Below, piece after piece: positions 61,925 through 64,000 of a stretch of 64,000 bases of DNA. The translations under genes and the position numbers were made by a program. Position 1 is the stretch's first letter; each line of letters starts with the position of its first letter. This stretch comes from Sphingobacteriales bacterium 16-39-50 (GTDB lineage: Bacteria; Bacteroidota; Bacteroidia; Sphingobacteriales; Sphingobacteriaceae): contig NCHA01000001.1 in NCBI GenBank assembly GCA_002257025.1, positions 682,001 to 746,000 on the forward strand, read 5' to 3'. Under the pieces are notes generated by a model, which worked only from the letters and a program-made list of their open reading frames with translations, ran no database searches and was not told where the DNA came from.

Positions 61925-64000
61925 ATGAAAGAAATTGTAATCGATCTGGAGGCTGAAAAGAAGGAAATACTCAAGCGGTACCGGGCTTTACTGCGTGCGT
62001 GTAAATCGACTATGCAAAAAGGCGATAAACGCATGATCCGGCTTGCTTTTGACATGGCCCTTGAAAGCCATCAGAATATGCGCCGTAAATCAGGTGAGCC
62101 ATACATATATCATCCTATTGCAGTTGCTCAAATTGCAGCAGAAGAAATTGGTCTTGGAACCACATCCATAGTCTGCGCGCTCCTGCATGATGTTGTCGAA
62201 GATACAGATATTACCCTGGATGATATTGAACGTGAGTTCGGAAAAAAAGTAGCAAAAATTATCGACGGATTAACCAAAATATCCGGTGTTTTTGATTACA
62301 ATAGTTCTCTGCAGGCTGAAAACTTCAGAAAAATGCTGCTAACTCTGGCTGATGATGTCAGAGTGATCCTGATTAAACTTGCTGATCGCCTTCACAATAT
62401 GCGGACGATGGAATTCATGCCAAGGGATAAGCAGTTAAAAATCTCTTCAGAAACAGTTTATCTCTACGCACCCCTGGCACACCGCCTAGGCCTTTATACC
62501 CTGAAATCAGAACTTGAAGACCTTTCCATGAAATACATGGAGCCTGTAACTTACAAGTTCATCGCCCAACAGCTAAATGAGAAGAAAGCCGAAAGGGAAA
62601 ACTTTATCAGAGATTTTATTAGCCCGATTAAGGATATTTTAAATGAACAGGGACTTGATGCGGATGTTTATGGAAGACCAAAATCAATCCATTCCATCTG
62701 GACAAAGATGCGCAAGAAAAATATTCCATTTGACGAAGTATATGATCTCTTCGCGATACGAATAATCCTGAACAGCAAACCAGAAAATGAAAAGTCTGAT
62801 TGCTGGAAAGCCTATTCCATAGTTACCGACTTATATCACCCAAATCCTGACAGGCTTCGCGACTGGATCTCCTCACCAAGAGCTAATGGCTACGAATCAC
62901 TGCATACAACTGTAATGGGCCCCCGGGGGCAATGGGTTGAGGTTCAGATCCGTACAACACGAATGAATGAGATCGCGGAGAAGGGATTTGCAGCACATTG
63001 GAAATACAAAGAAGAACCTAATAATGATAGCGGACTCGACCAATGGATTCATAAAGTCAGGGAACTATTGAGCAATCCGGAGGCAAACGCTCTGGACTTT
63101 CTGGATGATTTTAAAATGAACCTCTTTTCGGATGAAATTTTCATTTTTACCCCAAAAGGTTCATTAATTCAGTTGCCGGTGAATGCTACGGCTCTTGATT
63201 TTGCATTTGAGATCCATACGGATATCGGTGCAAGCTGTATTGGTGCAAAAGTGAACCATAAACTGGTACCTCTTTCTTATAAATTACAAAATGGGGATCA
63301 GGTTGAGATTATAACCTCCAGTAAACAGTCACCGAAAGAAGACTGGCTAAATTTTGTTGTTACTGCAAAGGCTAAATCAAAGATTAAATCCTCCCTGAAA
63401 GAGGAAAAACGCAAAATCGCTGAAAATGGTAAAGAAATCCTGGAGCGAAAACTTAAATCATTAAAAGTCACTTACAATTCTGACAATCTATATAAGCTTT
63501 CTTACTTTTTTAAGCTTCCATCAACCCTGGATCTCTTTTATAATGTTGCTCAGGGCAAAATTGATGTTAAACAACTTAAAGAATTCGTTGCTTCTGAGAA
63601 AATCGTTGAAAATAAGCCTGAAAAGATAGAATTTGTCCCAAATGAACAATTTAACAAGAAAGTAAAGGGAGACGACAGCGATACTTTATTGATTGGTGAA
63701 GACCTTCAAAAACTGGATTACAAACTTTCTGCGTGTTGTAACCCAATTCCGGGGGATGATGTTTTTGGCTTTGTAACCGTTGGTGATGGAATCAAGATTC
63801 ATCGTACCAACTGCCCAAATGCTGCCAAATTAATGGCAAACTACGGATATAGAATTGTCAAAGCCAAATGGAATTCACAAAAGGAACTTGCATTTTTAAC
63901 CGGCCTTCATATAACCGGCATTGATGATGTCGGACTTATCAACAAGATCACAACCGTAATATCCAGTGATTTCAAAGTTAATATGCGTTCGATAACAGTG
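61925..64000 (+). CDS. bifunctional (p)ppGpp synthetase/hydrolase, 3' end outside the window
   Basis: The first 692 codons are present. An HD hydrolase domain (YIYHPIAVAQIA, CALLHDVVEDT, VILIKLADRLHNMRT), a synthetase domain (DVYGRPKSIHSIWTKM, ANGYESLHTT, WVEVQIRT), a TGS domain (IFTPKGSLIQLPVNATALDF) and the start of an ACT domain (GLHITGIDDVGLINKI) can be read. Both HD and synthetase residues are present, so a Rel/SpoT-type enzyme with both activities is expected. Family members are about 735-740 residues, so roughly 45 are missing. Confidence 0.95.
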   Translation, partial: MKEIVIDLEAEKKEILKRYRALLRACKSTMQKGDKRMIRLAFDMALESHQNMRRKSGEPYIYHPIAVAQIAAEEIGLGTTSIVCALLHDVVEDTDITLDDIEREFGKKVAKIIDGLTKISGVFDYNSSLQAENFRKMLLTLADDVRVILIKLADRLHNMRTMEFMPRDKQLKISSETVYLYAPLAHRLGLYTLKSELEDLSMKYMEPVTYKFIAQQLNEKKAERENFIRDFISPIKDILNEQGLDADVYGRPKSIHSIWTKMRKKNIPFDEVYDLFAIRIILNSKPENEKSDCWKAYSIVTDLYHPNPDRLRDWISSPRANGYESLHTTVMGPRGQWVEVQIRTTRMNEIAEKGFAAHWKYKEEPNNDSGLDQWIHKVRELLSNPEANALDFLDDFKMNLFSDEIFIFTPKGSLIQLPVNATALDFAFEIHTDIGASCIGAKVNHKLVPLSYKLQNGDQVEIITSSKQSPKEDWLNFVVTAKAKSKIKSSLKEEKRKIAENGKEILERKLKSLKVTYNSDNLYKLSYFFKLPSTLDLFYNVAQGKIDVKQLKEFVASEKIVENKPEKIEFVPNEQFNKKVKGDDSDTLLIGEDLQKLDYKLSACCNPIPGDDVFGFVTVGDGIKIHRTNCPNAAKLMANYGYRIVKAKWNSQKELAFLTGLHITGIDDVGLINKITTVISSDFKVNMRSITV

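Overview
The window comes from a member of the Bacteroidota, most likely Sphingobacteriales (Pedobacter/Solitalea-like). Evidence seen: AT-rich DNA, promoters of the TTG-N19-TAnnTTTG type, lipoboxes followed by Cys, a TamL-type lipidated BamA paralogue, a type IX secretion plug (DUF5103) protein, DUF4294 and DUF6588 family proteins, a bacillithiol gene, and an HsdR_N protein beside holA. This is chromosomal DNA with mostly housekeeping and envelope genes. No rRNA, prophage or CRISPR was found. There is one tRNA (Cys).

Layout. 0-6.4 kb: two abutting MITE-like repeats, then exported proteins (EEP lipoprotein, CBM9-like, TIKI-like, patatin with outer-membrane barrel, small membrane protein). 6.4-20 kb: tamL divergent from an rRNA methyltransferase, tRNA-Cys, a REP/RAYT module, pyrD, an ICMT-like protein, a large AsmA-like protein, an ABC-F ATPase and the T9SS plug protein. 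20-31.5 kb: the most repeat-rich and accessory part, with heptanucleotide arrays, a yefM-yoeB toxin-antitoxin pair with a three-core operator, a TonB-dependent receptor, a penicillin acylase-like enzyme, a GAF-DHp protein without a kinase domain, and four of the five family-A MITE copies. 31.5-47 kb: holA, an HsdR_N-type nuclease domain, a desaturase, a hybrid sensor kinase, arsR-arsM with matched operators, valS, an M13 peptidase, a CvpA-CAP fusion, mnmD and mazG. 47-50.4 kb: a tight operon of an ECF-like sigma factor, a trans-envelope barrel protein and small lipoproteins. 50-64 kb: an FtsX-type permease, namZ, fmt, rluD, lysine 6-transaminase, a DUF4294-gpx-bshB1 operon, and the start of rel/spoT, which runs off the window.

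The most unusual content is in the spacers. Two hairpin MITE families (A, five copies; B, three copies) carry nearly the same terminal inverted repeat, TAAC(G/C)TGAGTTCGAYAT, and leave 5-bp AT-rich target duplications, so one unseen transposase probably moves both. REP palindromes (AACGCTGACAGGGTT and its complement) surround a RAYT transposase and also form the stop codons and last residues of PyrD and ValS. At least four intergenic tracts are built from 7-bp units of different sequence; one fills the whole namZ-fmt spacer and another supplies the C-terminus of the EVE protein. Together these suggest that palindromes and heptad repeats repeatedly rewrite gene 3' ends and spacers in this genome.
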